Source of the DNA: an uncultured bacterium
GTDB taxonomy: Bacteria; Pseudomonadota; Alphaproteobacteria; Rhodospirillales; Rhodospirillaceae
Reading direction: 5' to 3'
Length of the DNA stretch: 14,441 nt
NCBI GenBank assembly: GCA_903896775.1
Contig: CAITZE010000158.1
Span: forward strand, 1-14,441
The notes under the pieces are model-generated. The model worked only from the letters and a program-made list of their open reading frames with translations. It was not told the DNA's origin and did not search any database. Of the stretch, positions 1 through 7,083 are shown one piece after another (the stretch's first letter is position 1; the number at the start of each line of letters is the position of its first letter). The translations under genes were made by a program, and so were the position numbers.

Positions 1-57
1 CTCTCGCCCCTCATTCTCGGGCGGTGTATCGGTCAACGGTTTCTCGTGCATCGTCAT
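1..57 (-). CDS. possible 5' end of an unidentified gene (runs off window)
   Basis: An ATG at 57 on the minus strand opens 19 uninterrupted codons to the window edge, beginning MTMHEKPLTDTPPENEGRE. It lies 15 bp downstream of the stop of the enolase-superfamily gene, in the same direction, so it could be the next gene of that transcript. A second ATG two codons in is an alternative start. No strong ribosome-binding site is visible. The hydrophilic, acidic stretch is too short to identify a family, and chance openness over 57 bp is common. Confidence 0.35.
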   Translation of the reverse strand, partial: MTMHEKPLTDTPPENEGRE

Positions 58-72
58 GTCTGGTTATCGGAA

Positions 73-1338
73 TCAACCCCCGCCAAACCCGCGATCGTCG
101 GAGGCAACTTCGGTGAACAACTCTTTGCGCACCGTCAGCCCAAGGCCCGGGCCGTCCGGCAATTTGATGGTGCCGTCGGGACGCAAGGTCGGTGGCGCTT
201 CGAAGATGCCGTAGCTGCTCTCATATCCGCCGATGGGCTGCTCGTTGGCCATTTCGATCCAGGGATAATTCGTGGAGCTGCCCGACAGGTGCATGTTCAT
301 GACGGTGCTGAAACGACCGTCGCCCAAGTGGTTGCACACTTCGCGGCCTGAGGTTTCCGCCATCACCAGGATTTTGCGCACTTCCAGCACGCCGGTGATA
401 TTGGTTTCGGGCTGCAGGATGCGATAGCAATCGCGGTCGATGTAGTCTTTGAACTGATTAAGGCCTTCGTTCTCCTCGCCGCCCGCCAGGTTCATGGCGG
501 TGGATTTTTGCAGGCGTGAGAGACCTTCGAGATCGAAGCGCGGCAGCGGCTCTTCCAGCCAGAACACATTGAGCGCTTCGTAAGCCTTGGCGGTTTCATA
601 GGCGCGGTGGTAGCTCCACGGCACATAGGTTGGGCTGAGTTCGGGCACGCGCAAACCTGCCTTGTTGCCGTCAACCATGATCACAAAGTCGTCGCCAGCC
701 TGTTTGCGGATTTCCTCGCACAGGGCGATGTCTTCTTTCAGCGTCGCGTAGTGCGCCTTGACCTTCATGGCGCGCCAGCCCTGCTTCTTCAGCTTTACCG
801 CAAGCGCGCCGCGCTGCTTTGGTGTTTCCAAGAGGAAATGGCTGGAGTACGGCGTGATGAAGTCCTTGCCGTTGCCGCCGCCCCAGAGCTTGTACAGCGG
901 CTGGTTTGCGAGCTTGCCGATCAAATCCCAAAGTGCCACTTCCACCGCAGCCCCTGCGCGCGGCACGGCTTTCAGACGTTCGGCATTCAGCTCTATATCG
1001 AAGGGATCTTTGCCGACCATCAAGCGGTTGAGCTGGGCCAGCGCGGCGGGGCTCACTTGCGAGCCAAAGCCGCTGACACCCGCATCGGTTTCGACGATAC
1101 AGAAGTTACCGCCGCCGACACGGTAGGCCCGCGTGCGCCCGACATAGTCGACAAAGGAGCCGGCGTCTTTCTCGACCTTGAGATTCTGGATTTTGATATT
1201 CGTGATCTTGATGCGCCCGGCCGCATGGGCCTTGGCGGCGAAGAACAAGGGACCAAGCGCCGCGATGCTCGCAGCCTTCAAGAATGTCCTGCGGTCGATA
1301 CCATTGCTCGCCCGCAATCCGTCACGAATATTTTGCAT
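73..1338 (-). CDS. Tat-exported mandelate racemase/muconate lactonizing-type enolase superfamily protein
   Basis: A 421-residue enzyme of the enolase superfamily, which abstracts the alpha-proton of a carboxylate substrate to give an Mg-stabilised enediolate (racemase, dehydratase or cycloisomerase). Visible: a twin-arginine signal (DRRTFLKAA, residues 15-23) with hydrophobic core and AKAHA cleavage region near 39; an N-terminal capping domain at roughly 43-130; then a TIM barrel with the KVK catalytic lysines (192-194), Mg ligands D223 (VDGN), E262 or E263 (LEEP) and E288 (GGEEN), and a candidate general base H337 (CNHLGDG). The Asp that usually pairs with this His appears to be Glu311 (QPETNITG). 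Length is about 380 residues after signal removal, normal for the family. The ATG at 1338 is preceded by a G-rich Shine-Dalgarno (GGGGGG, 3-4 nt away). It is divergent from the cupin gene at 1510. Substrate unknown; a sugar-acid dehydratase-like role is plausible. Folded export via Tat is consistent with a metal enzyme. Confidence 0.88.
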   Translation of the reverse strand: MQNIRDGLRASNGIDRRTFLKAASIAALGPLFFAAKAHAAGRIKITNIKIQNLKVEKDAGSFVDYVGRTRAYRVGGGNFCIVETDAGVSGFGSQVSPAALAQLNRLMVGKDPFDIELNAERLKAVPRAGAAVEVALWDLIGKLANQPLYKLWGGGNGKDFITPYSSHFLLETPKQRGALAVKLKKQGWRAMKVKAHYATLKEDIALCEEIRKQAGDDFVIMVDGNKAGLRVPELSPTYVPWSYHRAYETAKAYEALNVFWLEEPLPRFDLEGLSRLQKSTAMNLAGGEENEGLNQFKDYIDRDCYRILQPETNITGVLEVRKILVMAETSGREVCNHLGDGRFSTVMNMHLSGSSTNYPWIEMANEQPIGGYESSYGIFEAPPTLRPDGTIKLPDGPGLGLTVRKELFTEVASDDRGFGGG

Positions 1339-1440
1339 GATCCCCCCGTTATTTCCCCACTGCGAACCCTCCCAGATCCGCTACGTCTTACAATTCTAGC
1401 ACGGGCCGATTTTGGACCATAGACCCGCCATAAACCAATA

Positions 1441-1465
1441 GAAGCCCTGTAAAACAGGGCTTTTC
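1441..1465 (+). terminator. terminator-like hairpin between divergent genes
   Basis: AAGCCCTG (1442-1449) and CAGGGCTT (1455-1462) form a perfect 8-bp stem around a TAAAA loop, with TTTTC at the right edge. It looks like an intrinsic terminator read on the plus strand, yet no plus-strand gene precedes it in the window. It sits 45 bp before the cupin start, so it could be a leader hairpin or attenuator, or could insulate the cupin gene from readthrough. Confidence 0.4.
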
Positions 1466-1509
1466 GAGCGTAAGCTAAGTTCCGCATTCACAATGTCTGG
1501 GAGGGCAAC

Positions 1510-1971
1510 ATGAAAACAGCGCATAAATTCCTGATGGCGGCAGCCATGGCCGGCATGGGCGTCATCGGCTGGAGCGCGCACGATGTGATGGGCGCGCAGG
1601 CGGTGAGCAAGCCCACCGTCATGAAGCGCTTTTATACCGGCGCCGATGGCCTCTCGCATGTGGAAGACGTTCCGCTCAATGTGAAGACCGTGATGGAGAA
1701 CATCACGAAGGTCGAGGTGCATATCAGCAAAGCCGGAAACTTCAGCGACTATCACGTCGCGCCCCGGCGTCAGTACATTATCAACCTGTCGGGAGACGGC
1801 GAGGTTGAGTTGGCCGACGGCAAGGTCGCGCTGCCGCCCGGCTCCATCGAATATATCGATGATACGACCGGCAAGGGTCACACGACCCGTGTGACCAGCA
1901 GCGAACAGCGTGTCTCGCTGTGGTTCTGGTTCGACGACCAGAAACCACACCTCGGACCGATGACGAAGTAA
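1510..1971 (+). CDS. small exported cupin-domain-like protein
   Basis: A 153-residue protein with an N-terminal hydrophobic signal segment or membrane anchor (about residues 6-29, Lys and His before it), followed by a single beta-rich domain resembling a cupin. The motif-1 region, around HVAPRRQYIINLSGDGEVEL, keeps one His and the glycine turn but has Gln where the usual Glu ligand sits. Motif 2 has PPGSIEYIDDTTGKGH with a His. The incomplete ligand set means metal binding is uncertain. The ATG at 1510 follows a strong Shine-Dalgarno (GGGAGG at about 1499-1504). The gene is divergent from the Tat-exported enolase-superfamily gene, suggesting both act on a small molecule or sugar in the periplasm. 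That link is inference. The stop lies 28 bp from the convergent autotransporter stop. Confidence 0.7.
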   Translation: MKTAHKFLMAAAMAGMGVIGWSAHDVMGAQAVSKPTVMKRFYTGADGLSHVEDVPLNVKTVMENITKVEVHISKAGNFSDYHVAPRRQYIINLSGDGEVELADGKVALPPGSIEYIDDTTGKGHTTRVTSSEQRVSLWFWFDDQKPHLGPMTK

Positions 1972-1980
1972 GCGCTGCTA

Positions 1981-2014
1981 GCCTAGAAGCGCTGACGGCC
2001 TAGAAGCGCTGACG
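1981..2014. repeat. 17-bp perfect tandem duplication at a stop codon
   Basis: GCCTAGAAGCGCTGACG occurs twice back to back (1981-1997 and 1998-2014). The right copy encodes, on the minus strand, the last four residues (RQRF) and stop of the autotransporter. The left copy lies just beyond the stop. A shorter AAGCGCTG at 1970-1977 keeps the same 17-bp phase and overlaps the cupin stop codon. Confidence 0.9.
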
Positions 2015-5000
2015 ATAAGTGAACGTCACGCGGTGGGCCAGGTATCCGCCCTGGTATTGGGCGTCATAATCCAGGCTCATGGACCGCTGCTTGCTGGTCA
2101 ACGACGCGCCGAAACCACCGCTGAGAACCGAGCCGCCCGGCTTGGTGCCTTGAACGGTGAACAGCGAACCTGCCGAAGCGAATTCCGCACGCACCGCGGT
2201 CGGGTCATTCTTGAATTCGTGGGCATAGTCGGCGCGGAAATCGATATCGAGATCGTGGTAGTCGTGAACCGTGCCCAAGTAATCGAGAACAAATCCGCTG
2301 CCGGCGCGCTCTGACGGCGTGGTGGTGCTGGTATAACGCAGATCGACCGCATCGCCGCCGCCGCTCTCGTGATAAGCCTGCTCGTAGGTGCGGGTATATG
2401 AAGCGCGCAAGTAGGGCGTCAGCCTGAACATGCGGCCGGTGAATATGGTTCCGATATCAATGGCACCACCCAGCTGGTTGCCTTCCCAGCTTGCGCCGGT
2501 ATCGCGCAGAATGTCGTCGATATCGAGATGGCGGTGCGCGCTGAACGTATTGTAGGCCGCGCTACCGATACCTTCGATGTAACCGATATCGTTGTTATAG
2601 CGCGCGTAGATATCAAAGCCCGTGCTGGTCACGTCGATATTGCGGCGGCTGGCGGCATTTTCCTGGATGAAGTCCAGCGTTTCGTTCAGCGCGAAACCCA
2701 GCTGAACATTGCGGGCGATTTCGCTGTCGACGCCCGCGGCCAAGCTTTGGGCAATGACGTTGTAGCCGGGAATATCGGTCTCGCCGCCCTTGCTGCCGTA
2801 GGTCGTGTATTCCTGCACCCACCAGCTGGTGCGATAGCGGCCCAGCGGATCGTCGTTTTCACGCAACAGACCGTCGAGACGGCGGCGGATCGCGCTTTGC
2901 GCTATATCCTGCGCGCTCAGTGTGACAAGGCGTGTGGCGCCGGTGTCGTCGGGCATAAGTTGCTCGAGGTCTTTGATGAAGTCGGCGCGATCGGTGACGG
3001 CGCTCAAGCTATCGGAAATACCTTCGTCCAGATCCAAGGCCGGGATGATGCCTTCGTAAACCGCGCCTTGATTGCCGGTCAGGCCCAATTGGCTTGCCGT
3101 GTTGCGCGTGATCGAGAACTGCAGCGTATTGGGGTTACCCGGCGCCAGCTTCAGCTGCTCGTTGTACATGATCGTCGACTTCGGCTGAATCTGCGACAGA
3201 TCAGCCTGCATGACCAAGGTCTGAGCCTCGATCAGATCGACGGTGGTCTGGCTGCTTACCGCGCCGCTCAGAATCGTATTGATTTTGGTATCGGCGCCGA
3301 ACACCAAGGTGCCCGACGACTTGATAAGTCCGGTGATGCCATCCGCGCCATCGACGTCGAAGTTAAGCGTCGAGGCATTGGTGATCTGCGTATTGCCGAC
3401 GCTCACGATCGCCGCCGGGGCAATCGTAAGGATCGACGAGTTCAGCGAAAAATTGCCGCCGTTCGTGACCGCGCCCGAAATCGTGCTGCCCGTGGCGCTC
3501 AGGTTGTTGGCGCCGGTGCCGAAGGTGATATTGCCCACCAGCGTTGTGTTGGTGAGATTAACGGTATCGTTACCGGCCCCCAACATGGTGATCTGGCCGG
3601 ACAACTGACCCCCCGTGCTGGTCAGGGTGTTCGAGCCGCTGCCGAACAACATATCGCCGGTGATGTTTCCGGAGTTGGTCACCGTCGTATTGGCGGTAGC
3701 CGTGCTGAGATCGAAGGCGATCGCAGAGCCCGAACCCAGCACCGAGGCCGTGATGGTGCCAGTGTTGACGATGTTCGTCAGCGTGCCGGAGTTATCGGAG
3801 ATGGCGTAGGCGCTTTGGGTCGCACCGTGAGATTCGGCGGTCAGAACGCCCGAGTTGGTGAACGACGAAAGAGTGCTTTGCGCGGCGATCGTGATGCCGA
3901 ACGCATTGCCGCCGCCGGTTCCCGGCACGCCGTCGGATTCCGAGGAATCCGTGGCTGTCGCGTGAATGGAACCGCTGTTGATGAAAGACGGGATGGTAAC
4001 AAAATTCCCGATCGTGATGGTGGCAGCCGGCGCATCGATGCTGGTCGCAATGATATCGCCGCCCTGGTTCTGGATCGGGCCCGTAAATATCACGTGATAG
4101 TTGGTGCTATTGATCGTCGAGCCGGTGATGTAAACCGCGCCCACCGTCGAACCGGCGGTAGCGCTGCTCGAAGTGATATTGCCGCGCAGAAGAATACTGG
4201 ACCCGCTGGGGTCGCTGGCGAGCGTGCCGATGGTGATGTCTTGCGGGGTGCTGGGCCCGCCGGTGCCGATGTAAAGTGCTGCGGCGCCGCCGATGGTCGT
4301 CAGGTTTGAATCGGGCGTCGAACCCGCAGGAGCACCCGACGCTTCATTGGCTTGAGTGATGCCGTCGCCATCCAGAAAAATCCCGGCGGCGTTAGCCGCA
4401 ACCCACAGACCTGGCGCGCCATCGCGCGCATCGATGGTGTTGCCGAGCGAGTTGGTGGTCTGATTGGCGCCACTGGTGATGCTGCCTGAGTTGACAATCG
4501 CGCCGGTGATATTGCCGCCGGCATAGACGCCGACCGACATCTGCCCGCCGGCGGTAATGGTGCCGGTATTGGTGAAGGAGCCCGTGATCGGCGCGGTGAT
4601 TTGCACGCCAAAGGAGCTATCGCCGGTGTTGGTGATCGTACCGGCATTGGAGAACGAGCCGTCCAATTTACCAAAGATGGAGATCGAGCTTGTGGTGTTG
4701 CCGCCGACGGTCAATGTGCTGCCGGTGCCTTCGACGATCGAGCCGTGAAGCGTGCCCGGACCTGTCACAAGAATACCGGTATTGAAGACCGGCGTCGCGG
4801 CCAGCGGGCTGGTCCCAGCCGGGCCCGGAATGTTGATCGCGCCGTTGTTGGTGATATTGCCGGTCAGATCGCCGGTGGTGGACACCAAAATGCCCGTCGC
4901 ATTTTGCTCGGCGGAGTTCTGAATCGTGCCGTTGTTGGTCACATTATTACTGCTGTTGACCGTTACATCGGTGCCGCTGGTCAGCGATACGCCGCCAGAT

Positions 5001-5209
5001 GCGGTGATCGTGACATCGCCTGGACTCACGCCATCCGCTTTGGAGGTCGTGACCGGCGTGGTTTGCGTGGTCGAAATGGTCGCATTACCAGCAAAAGCAG
5101 GCGCCGCCAGCAGGGAGACAGCCGCAAAGGCAGCGCTACATTGGAGCGCGCGCTTATAGTGTTTGGCTTTGATCACGGTCCCCACAGCTTTCAAGATATT
5201 CTGTCGCAA
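2000..5209 (-). CDS. autotransporter domain-containing adhesin-like outer membrane protein (type Va)
   Basis: A 1069-residue autotransporter. An extended signal peptide ends near residue 40 (LLAAPAFA before GNATIS). The passenger (about 41-760) is Gly/Ser/Thr/Asn-rich, with many short repeats of the N-T/S-G-x-I type (NNGTI, NTGTITA, NSGSIT), typical of a right-handed beta-helix. A linker leads to a C-terminal autotransporter beta-barrel of about 280 residues (from about 790), with alternating amphipathic strands and a terminal aromatic residue (FTYRQRF), the usual BAM recognition signal. No protease or lipase catalytic motif was spotted in the passenger, so adhesion or surface-coat function is the likeliest role. 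The longest frame starts at a TTG (5209) preceded by GGGG. A GTG at 5176, also preceded by GGGG, would give a more ordinary 29-residue signal, so the start is unsettled. A single gene, convergent with the cupin gene and divergent from arsR. Confidence 0.88.
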   Translation of the reverse strand: MRQNILKAVGTVIKAKHYKRALQCSAAFAAVSLLAAPAFAGNATISTTQTTPVTTSKADGVSPGDVTITASGGVSLTSGTDVTVNSSNNVTNNGTIQNSAEQNATGILVSTTGDLTGNITNNGAINIPGPAGTSPLAATPVFNTGILVTGPGTLHGSIVEGTGSTLTVGGNTTSSISIFGKLDGSFSNAGTITNTGDSSFGVQITAPITGSFTNTGTITAGGQMSVGVYAGGNITGAIVNSGSITSGANQTTNSLGNTIDARDGAPGLWVAANAAGIFLDGDGITQANEASGAPAGSTPDSNLTTIGGAAALYIGTGGPSTPQDITIGTLASDPSGSSILLRGNITSSSATAGSTVGAVYITGSTINSTNYHVIFTGPIQNQGGDIIATSIDAPAATITIGNFVTIPSFINSGSIHATATDSSESDGVPGTGGGNAFGITIAAQSTLSSFTNSGVLTAESHGATQSAYAISDNSGTLTNIVNTGTITASVLGSGSAIAFDLSTATANTTVTNSGNITGDMLFGSGSNTLTSTGGQLSGQITMLGAGNDTVNLTNTTLVGNITFGTGANNLSATGSTISGAVTNGGNFSLNSSILTIAPAAIVSVGNTQITNASTLNFDVDGADGITGLIKSSGTLVFGADTKINTILSGAVSSQTTVDLIEAQTLVMQADLSQIQPKSTIMYNEQLKLAPGNPNTLQFSITRNTASQLGLTGNQGAVYEGIIPALDLDEGISDSLSAVTDRADFIKDLEQLMPDDTGATRLVTLSAQDIAQSAIRRRLDGLLRENDDPLGRYRTSWWVQEYTTYGSKGGETDIPGYNVIAQSLAAGVDSEIARNVQLGFALNETLDFIQENAASRRNIDVTSTGFDIYARYNNDIGYIEGIGSAAYNTFSAHRHLDIDDILRDTGASWEGNQLGGAIDIGTIFTGRMFRLTPYLRASYTRTYEQAYHESGGGDAVDLRYTSTTTPSERAGSGFVLDYLGTVHDYHDLDIDFRADYAHEFKNDPTAVRAEFASAGSLFTVQGTKPGGSVLSGGFGASLTSKQRSMSLDYDAQYQGGYLAHRVTFTYRQRF

Positions 5210-5283
5210 AATTTGCCCCGTTCAGCCCAAAACACAGACGACGGCATGTCGCCTTTCCTGCGGAAATTTTCTGGCGGACAGCT

Positions 5284-5312
5284 ACTTAGAGGACTGAGGA
5301 TAAGGGCGTCAA
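5284..5312 (-). promoter_or_regulatory. putative promoter of the autotransporter gene
   Basis: On the minus strand a TTGACG (5312-5307) is followed after 17 bp by CTAAGT (5289-5284). The -35 hexamer is good and the -10 poor. It would give a leader of roughly 70 nt before the TTG start at 5209. No other strong candidate was seen in the 281-bp divergent gap. Confidence 0.35.
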
Positions 5313-5405
5313 CACATTCACGGCGCAATATGAGCCAAATCTAGCGATGTTAGCCGGTCTCCTGCTAAAGCCCTGAAAATACGTCATAAAAGCCGATGGA
5401 AAAGA

Positions 5406-5429
5406 GGCGGGTGGGTTATGAAACCCGCC
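5406..5429. other. inverted repeat upstream of arsR
   Basis: GGCGGGT (5406-5412) and ACCCGCC (5423-5429) form a perfect 7-bp stem. An inner GGGTT/AACCC pairing competes with it. It lies about 30 bp upstream of the putative arsR -35 box. It could be a protein-binding site, or a weak terminator on the minus strand, where CTCTTTTCC follows. Function unknown. Confidence 0.35.
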
Positions 5430-5456
5430 ACAATTGAAGGGCCGTCACCGACCACC

Positions 5457-5485
5457 TTGACTTCGCAGATAATTCTACTTTACTA
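5457..5485 (+). promoter_or_regulatory. putative arsR promoter with possible operator
   Basis: TTGACT (5457-5462) and TTACTA (5480-5485) are separated by 17 bp just before arsR. A short inverted repeat TCTA-N6-TAGA (5474-5487) overlaps the -10 region. An autoregulatory ArsR operator would be expected there, but the repeat is too short to be sure. Transcription would begin within a few bases of the first ATG at 5491, so a very short leader or use of the ATG at 5500 is implied. Confidence 0.4.
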
Positions 5486-5490
5486 GATAT

Positions 5491-5865
5491 ATGGAAATAA
5501 TGACGCATGTGATGGCTTTGTCTGCCCTGGCGCACGAAGCCCGACTTGAGATTTTCCGGCTGCTTGTGAAAGCGGGACCGTCCGGCCTTACGGTCGGCGA
5601 GATCGGCACCAAACTTGAAATACCGGGCGCAACACTGTCGTTTCATCTCGCCCAGCTCCACCACGCCGGCCTCGTAAGTGCCCGACGCGAGGGACGTCAA
5701 TTGATCCAGACGGCGGACTTCGACCGCATGAACGGCCTTGTCGCCTATCTCACCGAGAATTGCTGCGGCGGCGAACCTTGCCCGCCGGTTTGCAAACCCG
5801 CGCAGAAGGCGGTGAGCAAAAATGCAAAGTCAAAACGGCCTAAATTGAAGGTGGCCCATGACTAA
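5491..5865 (+). CDS. arsR: ArsR-family arsenic-responsive transcriptional repressor
   Basis: A 124-residue winged-helix regulator of the ArsR/SmtB family. These repressors bind operator DNA as dimers and release it on binding As(III) or related thiophilic metalloids. The helix-turn-helix spans about residues 33-60 (LTVGEIGTKLEIPGATLSFHLAQL), followed by the wing (ARREGRQLIQT). The classical ELCVCDL metal box in the recognition helix is absent. Instead Cys91, Cys92, Cys97 and Cys101 cluster near the C-terminus (ENCCGGEPCPPVC), resembling the C-terminal cysteine site described for the Acidithiobacillus-type ArsR. A Lys-rich tail follows. In-frame ATGs at 5491 and 5500 are both possible starts. 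It is the first gene of the operon; its last 8 bp overlap arsC, implying coupled translation and co-regulation of all three genes. Confidence 0.92.
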   Translation: MEIMTHVMALSALAHEARLEIFRLLVKAGPSGLTVGEIGTKLEIPGATLSFHLAQLHHAGLVSARREGRQLIQTADFDRMNGLVAYLTENCCGGEPCPPVCKPAQKAVSKNAKSKRPKLKVAHD

Positions 5866-6400
5866 GCACATCAGCCCTGAGCACATCAGCCCTGAGCAAA
5901 TCAGCAATGTTCTCTTTCTTTGCACGGGCAATTCGGCCCGCAGCATTTTGGCCGAGGCCCTTGTCAGCCATTGGGGCAAAGGTCTTTTCAGAGGCTTTAG
6001 CGCCGGGAGCTTTCCCAAAGGCGAGGTTCATCCCATAGCGCTGCGCCTGATTGAACAGTTCGGCCTGCCGACGGCGGACCTGCGCAGCAAAAGCTGGGAC
6101 GACTTCGCCGCCCCCGGCGCGCCGACGATGGATTACATCTTCACGGTCTGCGATCAGGCCGCCGGCGAAATGTGCCCGATCTGGCCCGGCCACCCCATCA
6201 CCGCGCACTGGGGCTTGCCTGATCCCGCAGCTGTCAGGGGCACGCCCGCCGAGCAAGCGGCGGCCTTCCGCGAAACATTCCGTGTTTTGGAAACGCGCGT
6301 GCGCTTTTTCCTGACCTTTCAATTCAAGAAATTGAACCGCAAAGACCTTCAGCAAATGGCCGCCGATGCCGGAAAGCTGACCGCCGGTGCGATTTTGTGA
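5858..6400 (+). CDS. arsC: arsenate reductase, low-molecular-weight phosphatase type
   Basis: A 180-residue cytoplasmic enzyme reducing arsenate to arsenite. The phosphatase P-loop CTGNSAR gives the nucleophile Cys22 and the anion-binding Arg28. The general-acid Asp is D122 in the HWGLPDP motif. Cys99 and Cys106 (VCDQAAGEMC) are candidates for the redox relay, though the electron donor (thioredoxin or glutaredoxin) cannot be told. The C-terminal extension beyond about residue 150 is moderately longer than minimal LMW phosphatases. The start ATG is inside the end of arsR, with AAGGTG just upstream. The N-terminus before the P-loop strand is lengthened by a tandem HISPE-HISPE peptide encoded by a 15-bp DNA repeat. 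The stop overlaps the GTG start of the aquaporin gene. Together with arsR and aqpS it forms an arsenic detoxification operon. Confidence 0.92.
   Translation: MTKHISPEHISPEQISNVLFLCTGNSARSILAEALVSHWGKGLFRGFSAGSFPKGEVHPIALRLIEQFGLPTADLRSKSWDDFAAPGAPTMDYIFTVCDQAAGEMCPIWPGHPITAHWGLPDPAAVRGTPAEQAAAFRETFRVLETRVRFFLTFQFKKLNRKDLQQMAADAGKLTAGAIL
5866..5905 (+). repeat. 15-bp tandem repeat inside the arsC 5' end
   Basis: GCACATCAGCCCTGA occurs twice in tandem (5866-5880 and 5881-5895), followed by a partial, one-mismatch third unit (GCAAATCAGC, 5896-5905). The period is five codons, so unit gain or loss keeps the ArsC frame and changes only the number of HISPE pentapeptides ahead of the catalytic domain. 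Confidence 0.9.
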
Positions 6401-7077
6401 CGCAAGTCCGGCATCCCCTTCGCGTTGCCGCGTTCGCCGAGATGGTGGCGACGGCCTTCCTGCTGATCGCGGTTGTTGGATCGGGCATCGCGGCGGAACG
6501 GCTATGCGGCGGCAACATGGGCCTCGCGCTGCTCGCCAATGCCCTGGCGACGAGCGCTGCTTTGTTTGCGATCATTGTGACGCTTGGGCCTGTGTCGGGC
6601 GCACATATGAACCCGGTCGTTACCCTCGCCGCTGCGTTGTCGGGCAGCTTTGAATGGAAACGCGCGCCTATCTACATCGGCGCACAGATCATTGGTGCGC
6701 TGATCGGCACATGGATCGCGCATGGGATGTTCGATGTTCCGATCCTGGAAATCGGCTCACATGCGCGCACTGGGTCTGCTCAGTGGTTGGCGGAGCTCGT
6801 CGCCACCATCGGGCTGCTGGGTGTGATTTGGGGTTGCGCGAAGTACGAGACGCCCATAGCCGCTGCCGCGGTCGCCGCTTATATTGGCGGCGCATACTGG
6901 TTCACGGCTTCAACGTCTTTCGCGAATCCAGCCGTGACAATTGCGCGCGCGTTCACCGATACCTTCGCAGGCATCCGTCCCATCGACGCGCCGATGTTTG
7001 TGGTCGCTCAGCTATGTGCGCTGGCTGCTTTTGGGGTGCTGCGGCGCGCATTTTTTCAGCGGGCGGTGACAGCGTAA
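6397..7077 (+). CDS. aqpS: MIP-family aquaglyceroporin, arsenite channel AqpS-like
   Basis: A 226-residue, six-helix channel of the major intrinsic protein family. Two half-helix pore motifs are present: NPV (72-74, HMNPVVT) in the first half and NPA (177-179, FANPAVTIAR) in the second. The position right after the second motif, normally the constriction Arg, is Val180. That predicts a wide, less charge-selective pore able to pass glycerol-sized neutral solutes such as As(OH)3, in agreement with the rhizobial AqpS channels found in ars operons. The start is GTG at 6397, sharing a 4-bp GTGA overlap with the arsC stop, so translation is coupled. No arsB, acr3 or arsH follows; the next gene is convergent 6 bp away. 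Inferred role: downhill exit of arsenite produced internally by ArsC. Confidence 0.9.
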   Translation: MTQVRHPLRVAAFAEMVATAFLLIAVVGSGIAAERLCGGNMGLALLANALATSAALFAIIVTLGPVSGAHMNPVVTLAAALSGSFEWKRAPIYIGAQIIGALIGTWIAHGMFDVPILEIGSHARTGSAQWLAELVATIGLLGVIWGCAKYETPIAAAAVAAYIGGAYWFTASTSFANPAVTIARAFTDTFAGIRPIDAPMFVVAQLCALAAFGVLRRAFFQRAVTA

Positions 7078-7083
7078 AACCGC

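Noticed and set aside
607..1422. 271-codon plus-strand open frame opposite the enolase-superfamily gene
   Set aside because: Reads as a mirror of the real gene, with no family features or ribosome-binding site, and would run through the divergent promoter region.
2528..4309. 593-codon plus-strand open frame antisense to the autotransporter
   Set aside because: The translation is low-complexity, Arg/Ala/Gly-rich and shows no domain. It mirrors the repetitive autotransporter passenger on the other strand, which has a signal peptide and barrel.
3400..5000. Possible CRISPR-like or minisatellite repeats
   Set aside because: The recurring short similarities are codons for NTGTI-type beta-helix turns in the autotransporter. 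Units vary in length and sequence and there are no constant repeats with unique spacers.
5210..5490. Small gene or RNA in the autotransporter-arsR gap
   Set aside because: No open frame with a ribosome-binding site and plausible composition was found. Apart from two promoter candidates and one hairpin the gap appears featureless.
7078..7083. Terminator between aqpS and cimA
   Set aside because: Only 6 bp separate the convergent stops and no stem-loop with a T-run is visible there.
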